Positions 17,792-29,729 of a stretch of DNA of 64,000 nucleotides are shown in pieces. Below the pieces are notes generated by a model, which worked only from the letters and a program-made list of their open reading frames with translations, had not been told where the DNA came from and did no database searches. A program made the translations under genes and the position numbers. This DNA is from Prodigiosinella confusarubida (lineage in GTDB: Bacteria; Pseudomonadota; Gammaproteobacteria; Enterobacterales; Enterobacteriaceae), in assembly GCF_002847015.1 (NCBI RefSeq), contig NZ_CP025085.1:434001-498000 (forward strand). Direction: 5' to 3'. Each line of letters starts with the position of its first letter. Position 1 is the first letter of the stretch.

Positions 17792-19196
17792 ACACTGGGC
17801 CACGACGTCCCCTGAACGCATCGCATTAAATAACGGCGAACAGCAACTAACTTACCGCCAGTTGAATGAGAAAATTAATAATCTGGCGCAGTTATTGACG
17901 CAACAAGGCATCACCCGCCTCGCCCTGCAACTGGATAACAGCATCGAATGGGCACTGGTAGATTTAGCCTGCCTGAAGGCGGGAATTATCATCATTCCGA
18001 TGCCGCTATTTTTCAGCCAGGAGCAGCAGACATGGTTGTTGGAAAACAGCGGTGCCGACGCGCTGATTGGTGCGGAACGATCCGGCTGGGAAGCGACACC
18101 TATTGGTAGACTGCCCTTGTACCGATATCAACCACAGCAGGTGCCGACAGTACCGGCCGGCACCGCTAAAATCACCTACACCTCCGGCACCACGGGTCAA
18201 CCCAAAGGCGTCTGTCTGAGTCTGCGTGGAATGGAACGCACCAGTCAGTCACTGGCCGAGCGTATTGACCATCTTCCGCTTCATCGCCACCTGACCCTGT
18301 TACCTTTCGCCACCTTGCTGGAAAACATCACCGGGTTGTACGTTCCGCTGCTGCTAGGTGCGGAAAGCGTCATTCTTCCACTGCATCAGGTGGGGTTTAC
18401 GGGTTCCAGCCAGTTCTCCATTGATGTTCTGGCGCAGGTATTGAGCCAGTGGCGTCCTCACAGTCTGGTACTGGTGCCCGAATTACTACGATTATTAACC
18501 AGCCTGGCAGGCAAAAATCGGGAATGTGTTTCCTCACTGTGTTTCGTCGCCGTAGGTGGGGGCAAAGTGGCTCCAGACCTGCTACTGCTAGCCCGTCAAG
18601 AGGGTATTCCAGTTTATGAAGGCTACGGATTATCCGAGTGTGGCTCTGTCGTTTCTCTCAATATTCCCGGTGATGATCAGCCTGGCAGCACCGGACGTCC
18701 GCTGCCTCACTGCGAAATCTCGTTCTCCGCGCAACATGAAATTCGGGTAAAAGGCGCGTCCATGCTGGGTTATCTCGGCGGTGATACCGTGCCGGAGAGC
18801 ATTGCCACTGGTGATCTCGGCCGGCTGGATGACGCTGGTTTTCTGCATGTTGACGGACGTCTGAAAAATGTACAGATCAATGCATTCGGGCGCAATTTTT
18901 CACCGGAATGGATCGAGACTGAAGCCATGCTGTATTCCGCCATTTCCCATTTGGTGGTATTCGGTGATGGCCTGCCCGTCAATGTGGCGCTGGTACATCC
19001 TGTCCCCGGCAAAGAAAAAGATCTCTCAACCCAAATCGATACACTAAATGAAAAACTGCCGGATTATGCTCGTATCCACCATTTTATTGTCACCAACTTA
19101 TCCAACTCTGCTTTGATGACCAGTAATGGCCGCCTGCGTCGTGCTGCTATTTATTTACGGTTTCAGGAGCAAATTCAACGTGCTATTCAGGAGTAA
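17769..19196 (+). CDS. AMP-dependent acyl ligase (adenylate-forming enzyme)
   Basis: This enzyme of 475 residues belongs to the acyl-CoA synthetase/adenylation superfamily, which activates a carboxylic acid with ATP. The P-loop A3 motif ITYTSGTTGQPKGV is at about residues 135-148. The A5 motif YEGYGLSECGSVVSLN and the hinge region ATGDLGRLDDAGFLHVDGR are present, followed by LKNVQINAFGRNFSPEWIE. The C-terminal lid is shorter and more divergent than in FadD (about 560 residues), and I do not see a clear terminal catalytic lysine motif. The substrate may be a fatty acid. It overlaps the hemolysin gene and ends 3 nt before the next gene. Confidence 0.85.
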   Translation: MTLFAAIKHWATTSPERIALNNGEQQLTYRQLNEKINNLAQLLTQQGITRLALQLDNSIEWALVDLACLKAGIIIIPMPLFFSQEQQTWLLENSGADALIGAERSGWEATPIGRLPLYRYQPQQVPTVPAGTAKITYTSGTTGQPKGVCLSLRGMERTSQSLAERIDHLPLHRHLTLLPFATLLENITGLYVPLLLGAESVILPLHQVGFTGSSQFSIDVLAQVLSQWRPHSLVLVPELLRLLTSLAGKNRECVSSLCFVAVGGGKVAPDLLLLARQEGIPVYEGYGLSECGSVVSLNIPGDDQPGSTGRPLPHCEISFSAQHEIRVKGASMLGYLGGDTVPESIATGDLGRLDDAGFLHVDGRLKNVQINAFGRNFSPEWIETEAMLYSAISHLVVFGDGLPVNVALVHPVPGKEKDLSTQIDTLNEKLPDYARIHHFIVTNLSNSALMTSNGRLRRAAIYLRFQEQIQRAIQE

Positions 19197-19199
19197 GAC

Positions 19200-19850
19200 A
19201 TGGGTTTCTATCAACAATTACAAACCAGTACGGCTTCATCGCAGCAGAAAATGATGTCCGCCCCGGTCATTGAAGCGTGTCGTTACGGCAATATCACCCG
19301 TGAAATGTATATCGCTTTTCTGACCCAGGCTTATCACCACGTCAGTCATACCGTACCGCTGTTGATGGCGGCAGGTAGCCGATTACCCATGAGTTATGAA
19401 TGGGTGCTCAGCGCCATCGCTGAATATATTGACGAAGAGTACGGCCATCAGGAGTGGATCCTGGATGATATCCAGGCCTGTGGCGGGGATGCGCAAGCGG
19501 TACGTCACGGTCATCCTCATCTCTCGATTGAATTAATGCTTTCTTTTCTTTATGACCGCATCAATCGCGGTAACCCGATGAGTATTTTCGGCATGGTACA
19601 CGTTCTGGAAGGAACCAGCGTCAATATCGCCACCAGCGTCGCCGAACAACTGGAGCAAGGTCTGAAATTACCGGCCAGCGCCATGAGCTACCTGCGTTCT
19701 CACGGTTCACTGGATCAGGAACATCTGAAGTTTTTCGCCTCGCTAATGGATAAGGTCAGCGAGCCACATGATCAGGAAGCCATCGTTCATTCCGCGCATG
19801 TTGTTTATCAACTGTATGGTGACATGTTGCGCAGCCTGACGGAGCGCTAA
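19200..19850 (+). CDS. TenA/heme-oxygenase-like (diiron oxidase-type) enzyme
   Basis: This 216-residue all-helical protein is of the TenA/iron-containing redox enzyme family. Candidate metal ligands follow the heme-oxygenase-like diiron oxidase pattern. Histidines 46, 47 and 50 lie in QAYHHVSHTVPLL, E80-x2-H83 in YIDEEYGHQEW, E137 in HVLEGTSVNIA, and D172/H175 in GSLDQEHLKFF. The related enzyme UndA turns fatty acids into terminal alkenes, and others oxidise N- or C-containing substrates. With an acyl ligase directly upstream, an oxidation of a fatty-acyl substrate is a reasonable guess, not shown. It sits 3 nt after the ligase and 3 nt before the dehydrogenase gene. Confidence 0.78.
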   Translation: MGFYQQLQTSTASSQQKMMSAPVIEACRYGNITREMYIAFLTQAYHHVSHTVPLLMAAGSRLPMSYEWVLSAIAEYIDEEYGHQEWILDDIQACGGDAQAVRHGHPHLSIELMLSFLYDRINRGNPMSIFGMVHVLEGTSVNIATSVAEQLEQGLKLPASAMSYLRSHGSLDQEHLKFFASLMDKVSEPHDQEAIVHSAHVVYQLYGDMLRSLTER

Positions 19851-19853
19851 CTT

Positions 19854-20648
19854 ATGGATCTCAAAGACAAACGCATCATGCTGACCGGCGCCAGCGGTGG
19901 TATCGGTCAGGCATTGGCTCATGCGCTGGCCGCCAAAGGGGCGAAGCTTTATCTGGTTGGTCGCCATGAACAAGCACTGCTGACCCTGCAAAGTCAGTTA
20001 CCGGAACCCAATCACCATAATATTCTGCTGGCGGACCTCTGTGACGAACAGGATCGTAACGCACTGGCGGAGTGTTTCCCCGCCCCCACGCGGCTGGATA
20101 TATTGATTAACAATGCTGGTACATCCACCTTCAGCCTGTTTGAACATCAACGACATGAAGACATCCAGCACCAAATCGCCCTGAATGTGGAAGGGCCGAT
20201 GCTACTGACCCAATCCATGCTCAATAGCATGAGCTCGCCGGGTATTATCATGAATATTGGTTCAGCGATGGGTGGCATCGGTTACCCCGGCTACAGCGTC
20301 TATTGCGCGACCAAATTCGCTTTACACGGCTTTAGCGAAGCGCTCCACCGTGAGCTCTCTCCACAGGGAATCAACGTGCTGTACCTGGCCCCTCGGGCTA
20401 CAGACACCCCACTAAACTCCCCCGCCGTTAACGCCATGAATAAAGAACTGGGCAACAAAAGCGATCGTCCTGAATGGGTGGCGGCACAGATTGTCACAGC
20501 ACTGGAGAAAGAGGCCGTACGACGCTGGCTTGGTTGGCCGGAAAAGTTTTTCGTCAAACTGAACGCACTACTGCCATCACTGGTGGATGGCGCCATTATT
20601 CGTCAACTTCCGATCATTCGCCGTTACGCTCGCGGCAAGCATAAATAG
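19854..20648 (+). CDS. Short-chain dehydrogenase/reductase
   Basis: This is a classical SDR of 264 residues using NAD(P)H. The cofactor motif TGASGGIGQALA is near residue 11, NNAG near residue 84, a serine in NIGSAMGGIGYPGYS, and the catalytic YxxxK in YSVYCATKFALHGF. A basic, hydrophobic C-terminus may touch the membrane. Many close SDRs reduce long-chain carbonyl compounds. It begins 3 nt after the heme-oxygenase-like gene and is the last tightly coupled member of the cluster. With the acyl ligase and oxidase it would complete an activation-oxidation-reduction sequence (inference). Confidence 0.88.
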   Translation: MDLKDKRIMLTGASGGIGQALAHALAAKGAKLYLVGRHEQALLTLQSQLPEPNHHNILLADLCDEQDRNALAECFPAPTRLDILINNAGTSTFSLFEHQRHEDIQHQIALNVEGPMLLTQSMLNSMSSPGIIMNIGSAMGGIGYPGYSVYCATKFALHGFSEALHRELSPQGINVLYLAPRATDTPLNSPAVNAMNKELGNKSDRPEWVAAQIVTALEKEAVRRWLGWPEKFFVKLNALLPSLVDGAIIRQLPIIRRYARGKHK

Positions 20649-20662
20649 AGAGAATGTATTGC

Positions 20663-21280
20663 ATGAAAAAATTATTTATCTCCGCCTGTCTGCTGGTGCC
20701 AGGTCTGGCCCATGCAAGTGGCTCACTGCCGGACATTCAGAAACAGTGGGCGATATGCGAGTATAGAACCCTCAGCTCCCAGCAAGACAATTGCTTTTCC
20801 ACACTGGGATCAAGAGTACAAGGCCTGGTGAGTAGCCAGCCGACAAATGCCAAATATCTAATCTGGTCCGCGATTATAGACAGCAGTTGGGCTGGCACCA
20901 AAGGCGGTTTAGGTGCGCTGAGTTTGGTCAAAAAAGCCAAGGGTGCTCTGGAAAAAGCAATCGCCCTTGATCCTAACGCATTGGAAGGTTCAGCTTATAC
21001 CAGTCTGGGGGTCTTGTATTATCGGGTGCCGGGTTGGCCGATTGGCTTCGGTGATGACAAAAAAGCGGAACAATATCTGCAAGCCGCGCTGAAAATGAAC
21101 CCAAGTGGTATTGATCCCAACTATTTCTATGGTGACTACTTGCTCAAGCAGGGACATAAAAAAGAAGCAAAACAGTACCTTACTATTGCACTGGCAGCGG
21201 CTCCCCGCGCGGGAAGAGAAATTGCCGATCAAGGGCGTAAAGACGATATTCAGAAAGATTTGGCGCTGCTTAAAAAATAG
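20663..21280 (+). CDS. Secreted TPR-repeat protein
   Basis: This protein of about 205 residues has a clear signal peptide (MKKLFISACLLVPGLAHA). It contains TPR-like helical repeats, such as KKAKGALEKAIALDPNALEG and KKAEQYLQAALKMNPSG. It resembles periplasmic TPR proteins of unknown role in proteobacteria. I chose ATG 20663 rather than 20654 because the GAGAGA site is then 9 nt away. It starts 14 nt after the dehydrogenase stop, so it may be the fifth gene of the hemolysin-ligase operon, perhaps helping with export or with a partner at the envelope. Confidence 0.75.
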   Translation: MKKLFISACLLVPGLAHASGSLPDIQKQWAICEYRTLSSQQDNCFSTLGSRVQGLVSSQPTNAKYLIWSAIIDSSWAGTKGGLGALSLVKKAKGALEKAIALDPNALEGSAYTSLGVLYYRVPGWPIGFGDDKKAEQYLQAALKMNPSGIDPNYFYGDYLLKQGHKKEAKQYLTIALAAAPRAGREIADQGRKDDIQKDLALLKK

Positions 21281-21287
21281 CGATGAT

Positions 21288-21419
21288 ACATCAGGGCATC
21301 GGCCATGCATGGCTGGTGTCCCGTTGAAAGAGAATGCAGCCAGTCCCCATCCATGTGTTCCTTCTCGGCGGTTCCGCAGCTTTGATTTCGATATCAGTCT
21401 GAGGGATCGTTATATGGGC
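21288..21419 (-). pseudogene. Possible remnant of a tyrosine integrase N-terminus
   Basis: A 43-codon minus-strand frame starting MAHITI contains [14 protein letters not shown]. This faintly resembles the LTDxxIKxAKPxxK start of island integrases, and then the similarity stops. It lies about 160 nt beyond the 3' end of the tRNA-Pro gene, where an integrase would be expected for a tRNA-targeting island. The resemblance is short, so this is a suggestion only. It could also be chance coding in a non-coding gap. Confidence 0.25.
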
Positions 21420-21494
21420 CATCGTAGTTATACGGCGTGGTATAACTAAACCTTCCGGCTGTAAACGGGTGATACTGATAGATAACAGGCAATA

Positions 21495-21530
21495 AAAAAC
21501 CCGCCAATCCAAGCTGGATGCGGGTTTCTT
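21495..21530 (-). terminator. Terminator of the tRNA-Pro gene
   Basis: Read on the minus strand, AACCCGC and GCGGGTT form a stem with a 15-nt loop, followed by a run of T residues. It lies 50 nt beyond the tRNA 3' end. Confidence 0.8.
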
Positions 21531-21580
21531 TGTACTTTCCGGCGATATCCGTCTATTCCAGATGCCTGCCGAAAGTCGAT

Positions 21581-21657
<77 letters not shown>

Positions 21658-21997
21658 AATGCGGGGCGCATCTTACTGCTACCTCTGAAAGGCGTCAATC
21701 CCTTTTTAGCGAAAGCCACAACGCGGCAGCTAAAGTGCCTGAATCACCGATAATCAGCGCTATCAGCATGCTATGCCAGTGATTTTCATCAAAGTGTTGG
21801 CTTCGCTTATCCTGCTTGGATCTATTATTGCCACCGCCAGCTAATGTATCGACATCTGTGGGTCTGGCTCAAGGATATCTCTCACCAAGAATCACATCTT
21901 CATATACTGAGCATGGCGCTTAAATGATCAGCACTACCTCATGAGGCATGGTTTTAGCGCACTCGCTGTTTTTTGGGTCAATTCCTTTGTAAAAATG
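21658..21997. other. Gap between tRNA-Pro and ligB
   Basis: This stretch contains the tRNA promoter region and no established gene. A 23-codon plus-strand frame at 21773-21844 encodes a hydrophobic peptide (MPVIFIKVLASLILL and onward) without a clear ribosome-binding site. The remainder shows nothing recognisable. Confidence 0.4.
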
Positions 21998-24687
<2,690 letters not shown>

Positions 24688-24740
24688 CGACACTTTCAGT
24701 ATGATGCCCAGTCATTTTATTTCCTGTGGAGTAGCACATT

Positions 24741-25016
24741 ATGGCACGCGTAACTGTTCAAGACGCTGTAGAGAAAATTGGTAACCGTTTTGACCTGGTG
24801 TTGGTCGCTGCTCGTCGCGCCCGTCAGCTTCAGATCGGTGGCAAAGATCCGCTGGTACCAGAAGAAAACGACAAATACACGGTTATCTCACTGCGCGAAA
24901 TCGAAGAAGGATTGATCACCGCTCAAATTCTGGATACCCGTGAACGTCAGGAACAGCAAGAGCATGAAGCCGCAGAAATTCAGGCGGTTACCGCAATTGC
25001 TGAAGGTCGTCGTTAA
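24741..25016 (+). CDS. rpoZ: RNA polymerase omega subunit
   Basis: Omega (91 residues) binds the beta-prime subunit, helps assemble RNA polymerase and forms part of one ppGpp binding site. The sequence is E. coli-like throughout: [20 protein letters not shown] and [18 protein letters not shown]. It lies 53 nt after gmk and 18 nt before spoT. Confidence 0.98.
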   Translation: MARVTVQDAVEKIGNRFDLVLVAARRARQLQIGGKDPLVPEENDKYTVISLREIEEGLITAQILDTRERQEQQEHEAAEIQAVTAIAEGRR

Positions 25017-25034
25017 TTACAGAACGAGTCGCCC

Positions 25035-27137
25035 TTGTATCTGTTTGAAAGCCTTAATCTGCTGATTCAGCGTTATCTGCCAAAAGAGCAGATAAAACGT
25101 CTCCAGCAGGCTTATCTTGTTGCTCGTGATGCTCACGAGGGACAGACTCGCTCCAGCGGTGAGCCCTACATCACCCACCCTGTCGCTGTTGCTTGTATTC
25201 TTGCTGAGATGCGTCTCGATTACGAAACATTGATGGCAGCGCTGTTGCACGATGTAATTGAAGACACCCCCGCCACTTATCAGGACATGGAACAGCTCTT
25301 TGGCAAGAGTGTTGCTGAACTGGTGGAGGGCGTCTCCAAGCTCGACAAGCTGAAATTCCGCGACAAGAAAGAAGCTCAGGCAGAAAACTTCCGCAAAATG
25401 ATCATGGCGATGGTGCAGGATATCCGCGTCATTTTGATCAAACTGGCTGACCGAACCCACAATATGCGCACGCTGGGCGCCCTGCGTCCCGACAAGCGTC
25501 GCCGTATTGCCCGTGAAACGCTGGAAATCTATAGCCCTCTGGCCCACCGTCTCGGTATTCACCACCTGAAAATCGAACTGGAAGAGCTGGGATTCGAAGC
25601 GCTTTATCCTAATCGTTACCGCGTGATTAAAGAGGTCGTCAAGGCCGCCCGTGGTAACCGTAAGGAGATGATCCAGAAAATTCTTGCCGAGATTGAGGGA
25701 CGCCTGACAGAAGCGGGTATCACCTGCCGCGTCAGTGGGCGGGAAAAACACCTTTATTCTATCTACTGCAAGATGCATCTGAAAGAACAGCGCTTCCATT
25801 CAATTATGGATATTTACGCCTTTCGGGTAATCGTAAAAGAAGTCGATACCTGTTATCGCGTATTGGGTCAGGTGCATAGCCTATACAAACCCCGACCTGG
25901 CCGGGTGAAAGACTATATTGCCATTCCCAAAGCCAACGGCTATCAGTCACTACATACATCATTGATCGGGCCGCATGGCGTCCCCGTCGAGGTACAAATC
26001 CGCACCGAGGATATGGACCAGATGGCAGAAATGGGTGTCGCAGCACACTGGGCCTATAAAGAAGGTGAAAGCAGCAGTACCACGGCACAGGTTCGCGCCC
26101 AACGTTGGATGCAGAGTCTGCTGGAACTACAGCAAAGTGCAGGTAGCTCGTTTGAATTTATTGAAAGTGTGAAATCCGATTTATTTCCAGATGAAATTTA
26201 CGTGTTCACACCCGAAGGCCGTATTGTTGAATTACCCGCGGGTGCTACTCCGGTAGATTTCGCTTATGTCGTGCATACCGATATCGGTCATGCCTGCGTG
26301 GGTGCCCGAGTCGATCGTCAACCCTATCCGTTGTCACAGGCACTGGCCAGCGGGCAAACCGTTGAAATCATTACTGCTCCAGGCGCGAGACCAAATGCGG
26401 CCTGGCTGAATTTTGTCGTCAGTTCCAAAGCACGGGCTAAAATCCGTCAGATGCTCAAAAACCTTAAGCGTGATGATTCCGTCAGTCTGGGCCGTCGTCT
26501 GCTGAGTCACGCGTTAGGCAATGGGCGCAAGCTTTCCGATGTTCCGGAAACGAATATCCAGCGTGAACTGGAAAGAATGAAGCTGCCTTCACTTGACGAT
26601 CTGCTGGCAGAAATCGGACTGGGTAACGCCATGAGTGTCGTAGTGGCGAAGAACCTGTTGGAAGAGCATTCGGAACTGAACGATGCCGGGATCCGAAAAC
26701 TGCCAATTAAGGGTGCGGATGGCGTACTGGTGACGTTCGCCAAGTGCTGTCGTCCGATTCCGGGGGATCCGATCATTGCCCACGTCAGCCCAGGTAAAGG
26801 ATTGGTCATTCACCATGAATCCTGCCGTAATATTCGTGGTTACCAGAAAGAACCCGAGAAATTTATGGCCGTAGAATGGGACAAAGTGACCGAACAGGAA
26901 TTCATGACGGAAATCAAGGTGGACATGTTCAACCATCAGGGTGCGCTGGCCAACCTGACAGCCGCTATCAACGCCGAAAATTCCAACATCCAGAGTATTA
27001 ATACGGAAGAACGGGATGGCCGGGTATATAGCGCCTTTATCCGTCTCACCGCGCGCGACCGTATTCATCTTGCGAACATCATGCGTAAAATCCGCGTGAT
27101 GCCCGATGTGATTAAAGTTAACCGTAACCGAAATTAA
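25035..27137 (+). CDS. spoT: Bifunctional (p)ppGpp synthetase/hydrolase SpoT
   Basis: SpoT degrades and weakly makes the alarmone (p)ppGpp in response to starvation for carbon, fatty acids, iron and other signals. The 700 residues follow the family plan. The HD hydrolase domain contains ALLHDVIEDTPATY and KLADRTHNMRTLGAL. The synthetase domain contains IPKANGYQSLHTSLIGPHG, the TGS domain EIYVFTPEGRIVELPAGAT, and the C-terminal ACT domain MFNHQGALANLTAAI. The start is TTG (25035), at the same point as in E. coli SpoT (MYLFESLN). The linker near residue 540 is a few residues shorter than in E. coli. Confidence 0.98.
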   Translation: MYLFESLNLLIQRYLPKEQIKRLQQAYLVARDAHEGQTRSSGEPYITHPVAVACILAEMRLDYETLMAALLHDVIEDTPATYQDMEQLFGKSVAELVEGVSKLDKLKFRDKKEAQAENFRKMIMAMVQDIRVILIKLADRTHNMRTLGALRPDKRRRIARETLEIYSPLAHRLGIHHLKIELEELGFEALYPNRYRVIKEVVKAARGNRKEMIQKILAEIEGRLTEAGITCRVSGREKHLYSIYCKMHLKEQRFHSIMDIYAFRVIVKEVDTCYRVLGQVHSLYKPRPGRVKDYIAIPKANGYQSLHTSLIGPHGVPVEVQIRTEDMDQMAEMGVAAHWAYKEGESSSTTAQVRAQRWMQSLLELQQSAGSSFEFIESVKSDLFPDEIYVFTPEGRIVELPAGATPVDFAYVVHTDIGHACVGARVDRQPYPLSQALASGQTVEIITAPGARPNAAWLNFVVSSKARAKIRQMLKNLKRDDSVSLGRRLLSHALGNGRKLSDVPETNIQRELERMKLPSLDDLLAEIGLGNAMSVVVAKNLLEEHSELNDAGIRKLPIKGADGVLVTFAKCCRPIPGDPIIAHVSPGKGLVIHHESCRNIRGYQKEPEKFMAVEWDKVTEQEFMTEIKVDMFNHQGALANLTAAINAENSNIQSINTEERDGRVYSAFIRLTARDRIHLANIMRKIRVMPDVIKVNRNRN

Positions 27138-27143
27138 CCTGTT

Positions 27144-27563
27144 ATGACCTCAGAACGTTATGCGCGCATCCGAGAAATGCCCAACCACCACCAGCCTGAT
27201 CTGACGGTATGTATGGAGCCGGTGCATAGACCACATAATGTTTCAGCCTTTATCCGTATTGCTGATGCCGTTGGCGTACACCTGATGCATACGGCATGGC
27301 CGACCAACCGCATTTCTGCCAAAACAATAGACTTTCGTTATGTCGATTACACCTGCCCAACGTGCATCTTGTTAAGTCAGAGAAAGACCAGCATATCCTC
27401 CGCTCGGGCTGAAAAAGAGCAACAGCGACTGTTATTTGAAGGCGATTATCCGGTTTTAGCCTGCGTGGCGAAACGCAAAGGATTTCCGCGACCGTATATT
27501 GGCCATCACGGTCAGGCCATTGCCGACTCGCCCTGGTCAGCCATGCAATCGACGAGGCAATAA
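27144..27563 (+). pseudogene. trmH: Eroded trmH (tRNA Gm18 2'-O-methyltransferase)
   Basis: Intact TrmH (229 residues in E. coli) methylates G18 of tRNA. Here only 139 codons remain. The N-terminus (RYARIREMPN, HNVSAFIRIADAVG) and C-terminus (EQQRLLFEGDYPVLACVAKR) match. About 43 residues after WPTNRIS and about 47 after KTSIS are missing, both in frame. The second gap removes the SPOUT knot with the NVSVASAL motif that binds S-adenosylmethionine and dimerises. The surviving motif 2 is also altered (GQEKTGIT to SQRKTSIS). A working methyltransferase is therefore unlikely. The stop still overlaps the recG start (TAATG), so the frame may be kept for coupled translation of recG. Confidence 0.88.
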
Positions 27564-29644
27564 TGCACGGCCGCCTGCTGAACGCCCAACTGCTGAGCAC
27601 CCTTGCCGGCGTAGGAGCAACCCAGGCGGCGAAACTTGCCCGTATCGGCCTGGAAACAGTAGAAGATCTGTTACTTCACTTACCGTTACGCTATGAAGAC
27701 CACACTCATCTTTATCTCATCAACGACCTGCTGCCGGGTATTTATGCCACGGTAGAGGGTGAAATATTACGTTGTGATGTGACTTTTGGTCGCCGCCGAA
27801 TGCTGACCTGCCAGATCAGCGATGGCAGTGGCATGCTGACATTGCGTTTTTTCAACTTCAATGCGGCAATGAAAAATAGCCTGTCACCAGGACAACGGGT
27901 GCTGGCTTATGGTGAAATTCGACGCGGTAAACTTGGTGCCGAAATCATTCACCCCGAATACCGGGTTCAGGGTGATAACACACCAGTAGAATTGCAGGAA
28001 ACCTTGACGCCGGTGTATCCCACCACCGACGGTATTCGTCAGGCCACGCTGCGCAAACTGACGGATCAGGCACTCTCACTGCTGGATACCAACCCGATTG
28101 ACGAGCTACTGCCGCAGGAGCTCAGTCACACGCTTATCAGCTTGTCCGACGCACTGCGCATATTGCACCGACCACCGCCAGACATGCAATTAAGCGAACT
28201 GGAGCAAGGCAAGCATCCAGCTCAGCAGCGATTAATAATGGAAGAACTGCTGGCCCACAATCTGAGTATGCTGGCGGTACGCGCAGGTACGCAACGCCAC
28301 CAGGCATTACCACTACCGCCCGATAACAGCCTCAAGCTACGTCTGTTAGCCGCCTTGCCATTCACACCCACTCAGGCACAGGAACGGGTGGTGGCAGAAA
28401 TAGAAAACGATATGAGCCGGCCATTCCCGATGATGAGACTGGTTCAGGGGGACGTCGGTTCTGGCAAAACCCTGGTCGCGGCCCTCGCTGCGCTAAGAGC
28501 GATTACCCACGGTAAGCAGGTGGCGCTGATGGCCCCGACCGAACTTCTGGCAGAACAGCATGCCAATAATTTTCGCCACTGGTTTGCACCATTGGGTATT
28601 GAGGTAGGTTGGCTGGCGGGTAAACAGAAAGGCAAAGCTCGGCAAAACCAACAGGATGCCATTGCCAGCGGTCAGGTTTCCATGGTGGTGGGAACGCACG
28701 CGATCTTCCAGCAACAGGTGCAGTTTAACGGACTGGCACTGGTAATTATTGATGAACAGCACCGTTTCGGCGTGCATCAGCGGCTGGCATTGTGGGAGAA
28801 AGGTGAAGAGCAAGGATTCCATCCTCATCAACTCATCATGACCGCTACACCCATTCCACGCACGCTGGCAATGACAGCTTACGCTGATCTGGATACGTCG
28901 ATCATTGATGAGCTACCTCCCGGCCGGACACCAGTGACCACCGTGGCAATTCCTGATTCCCGACGCAGCGACATTGTTCGACGAGTTGAACATGCCTGCC
29001 AGCAGGAAGGTCGCCAGGCCTATTGGGTTTGTACGTTGATTGAAGAATCCGAACTGCTGGAAGCACAAGCAGCAGAAGCCACCTGCCAGGGGCTGCGGGA
29101 AGCGCTTCCCGGACTGACTATCGGACTCGTGCATGGCCGAATGAAGGCACAGGAAAAACAGGATGTCATGGCGGATTTTAAGCAAGGCAACATCCAACTG
29201 TTGGTGGCCACGACAGTAATCGAAGTAGGGGTCGATGTTCCTAATGCCAGCCTGATGATTATCGAAAACCCGGAACGACTGGGACTGGCACAACTTCATC
29301 AGTTGCGGGGACGTGTAGGTCGCGGGGCCATCGCGTCTCATTGCGTCCTGCTTTACAAATCACCGCTGAGCAAAACGGCCCAAAAGCGCTTGCAGGTACT
29401 ACGCGACAGCAACGATGGTTTTGTGATTGCACAACGGGATTTGGAAATCCGTGGCCCCGGCGAACTTCTGGGTACCCGGCAAACCGGTAACACCGAATTC
29501 AAAGTAGCTGATTTACTGCGCGATCAGGCATTGATCCCTCAGGTACAACGGACCGCACGACATATCCACGAAAACTATCCCGAACACGCCAAAGCGCTAG
29601 TCGAACGCTGGCTGCCAGAACGAACGCGTTATACCAACGCGTAA
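27563..29644 (+). CDS. recG: ATP-dependent DNA helicase RecG
   Basis: RecG reverses stalled replication forks and processes branched DNA and R-loops. The 693 residues have the wedge/OB domain at the N-terminus (LLLHLPLRYEDHT). The superfamily 2 helicase core follows, with Walker A GDVGSGKTLVAALAAL, the DEQH box IIDEQHRFGVHQR, and the motif VI region LRGRVGRGAIASHC. The C-terminal RecG-specific region includes GPGELLGTRQTGNTEF. It overlaps the stop of the trmH remnant by one base. Confidence 0.98.
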   Translation: MHGRLLNAQLLSTLAGVGATQAAKLARIGLETVEDLLLHLPLRYEDHTHLYLINDLLPGIYATVEGEILRCDVTFGRRRMLTCQISDGSGMLTLRFFNFNAAMKNSLSPGQRVLAYGEIRRGKLGAEIIHPEYRVQGDNTPVELQETLTPVYPTTDGIRQATLRKLTDQALSLLDTNPIDELLPQELSHTLISLSDALRILHRPPPDMQLSELEQGKHPAQQRLIMEELLAHNLSMLAVRAGTQRHQALPLPPDNSLKLRLLAALPFTPTQAQERVVAEIENDMSRPFPMMRLVQGDVGSGKTLVAALAALRAITHGKQVALMAPTELLAEQHANNFRHWFAPLGIEVGWLAGKQKGKARQNQQDAIASGQVSMVVGTHAIFQQQVQFNGLALVIIDEQHRFGVHQRLALWEKGEEQGFHPHQLIMTATPIPRTLAMTAYADLDTSIIDELPPGRTPVTTVAIPDSRRSDIVRRVEHACQQEGRQAYWVCTLIEESELLEAQAAEATCQGLREALPGLTIGLVHGRMKAQEKQDVMADFKQGNIQLLVATTVIEVGVDVPNASLMIIENPERLGLAQLHQLRGRVGRGAIASHCVLLYKSPLSKTAQKRLQVLRDSNDGFVIAQRDLEIRGPGELLGTRQTGNTEFKVADLLRDQALIPQVQRTARHIHENYPEHAKALVERWLPERTRYTNA

Positions 29645-29729
29645 ACGCGCTCTCGTTAACGGCCGTCGTTATCCCTATTAATTATAATGAAATTGTTGAA
29701 TCCCTTCCTTTCAAGATAGAAACGCTATT

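Noticed and set aside
25017-25799. 260-codon minus-strand frame
   Set aside because: It is antisense to the highly conserved spoT hydrolase domain.
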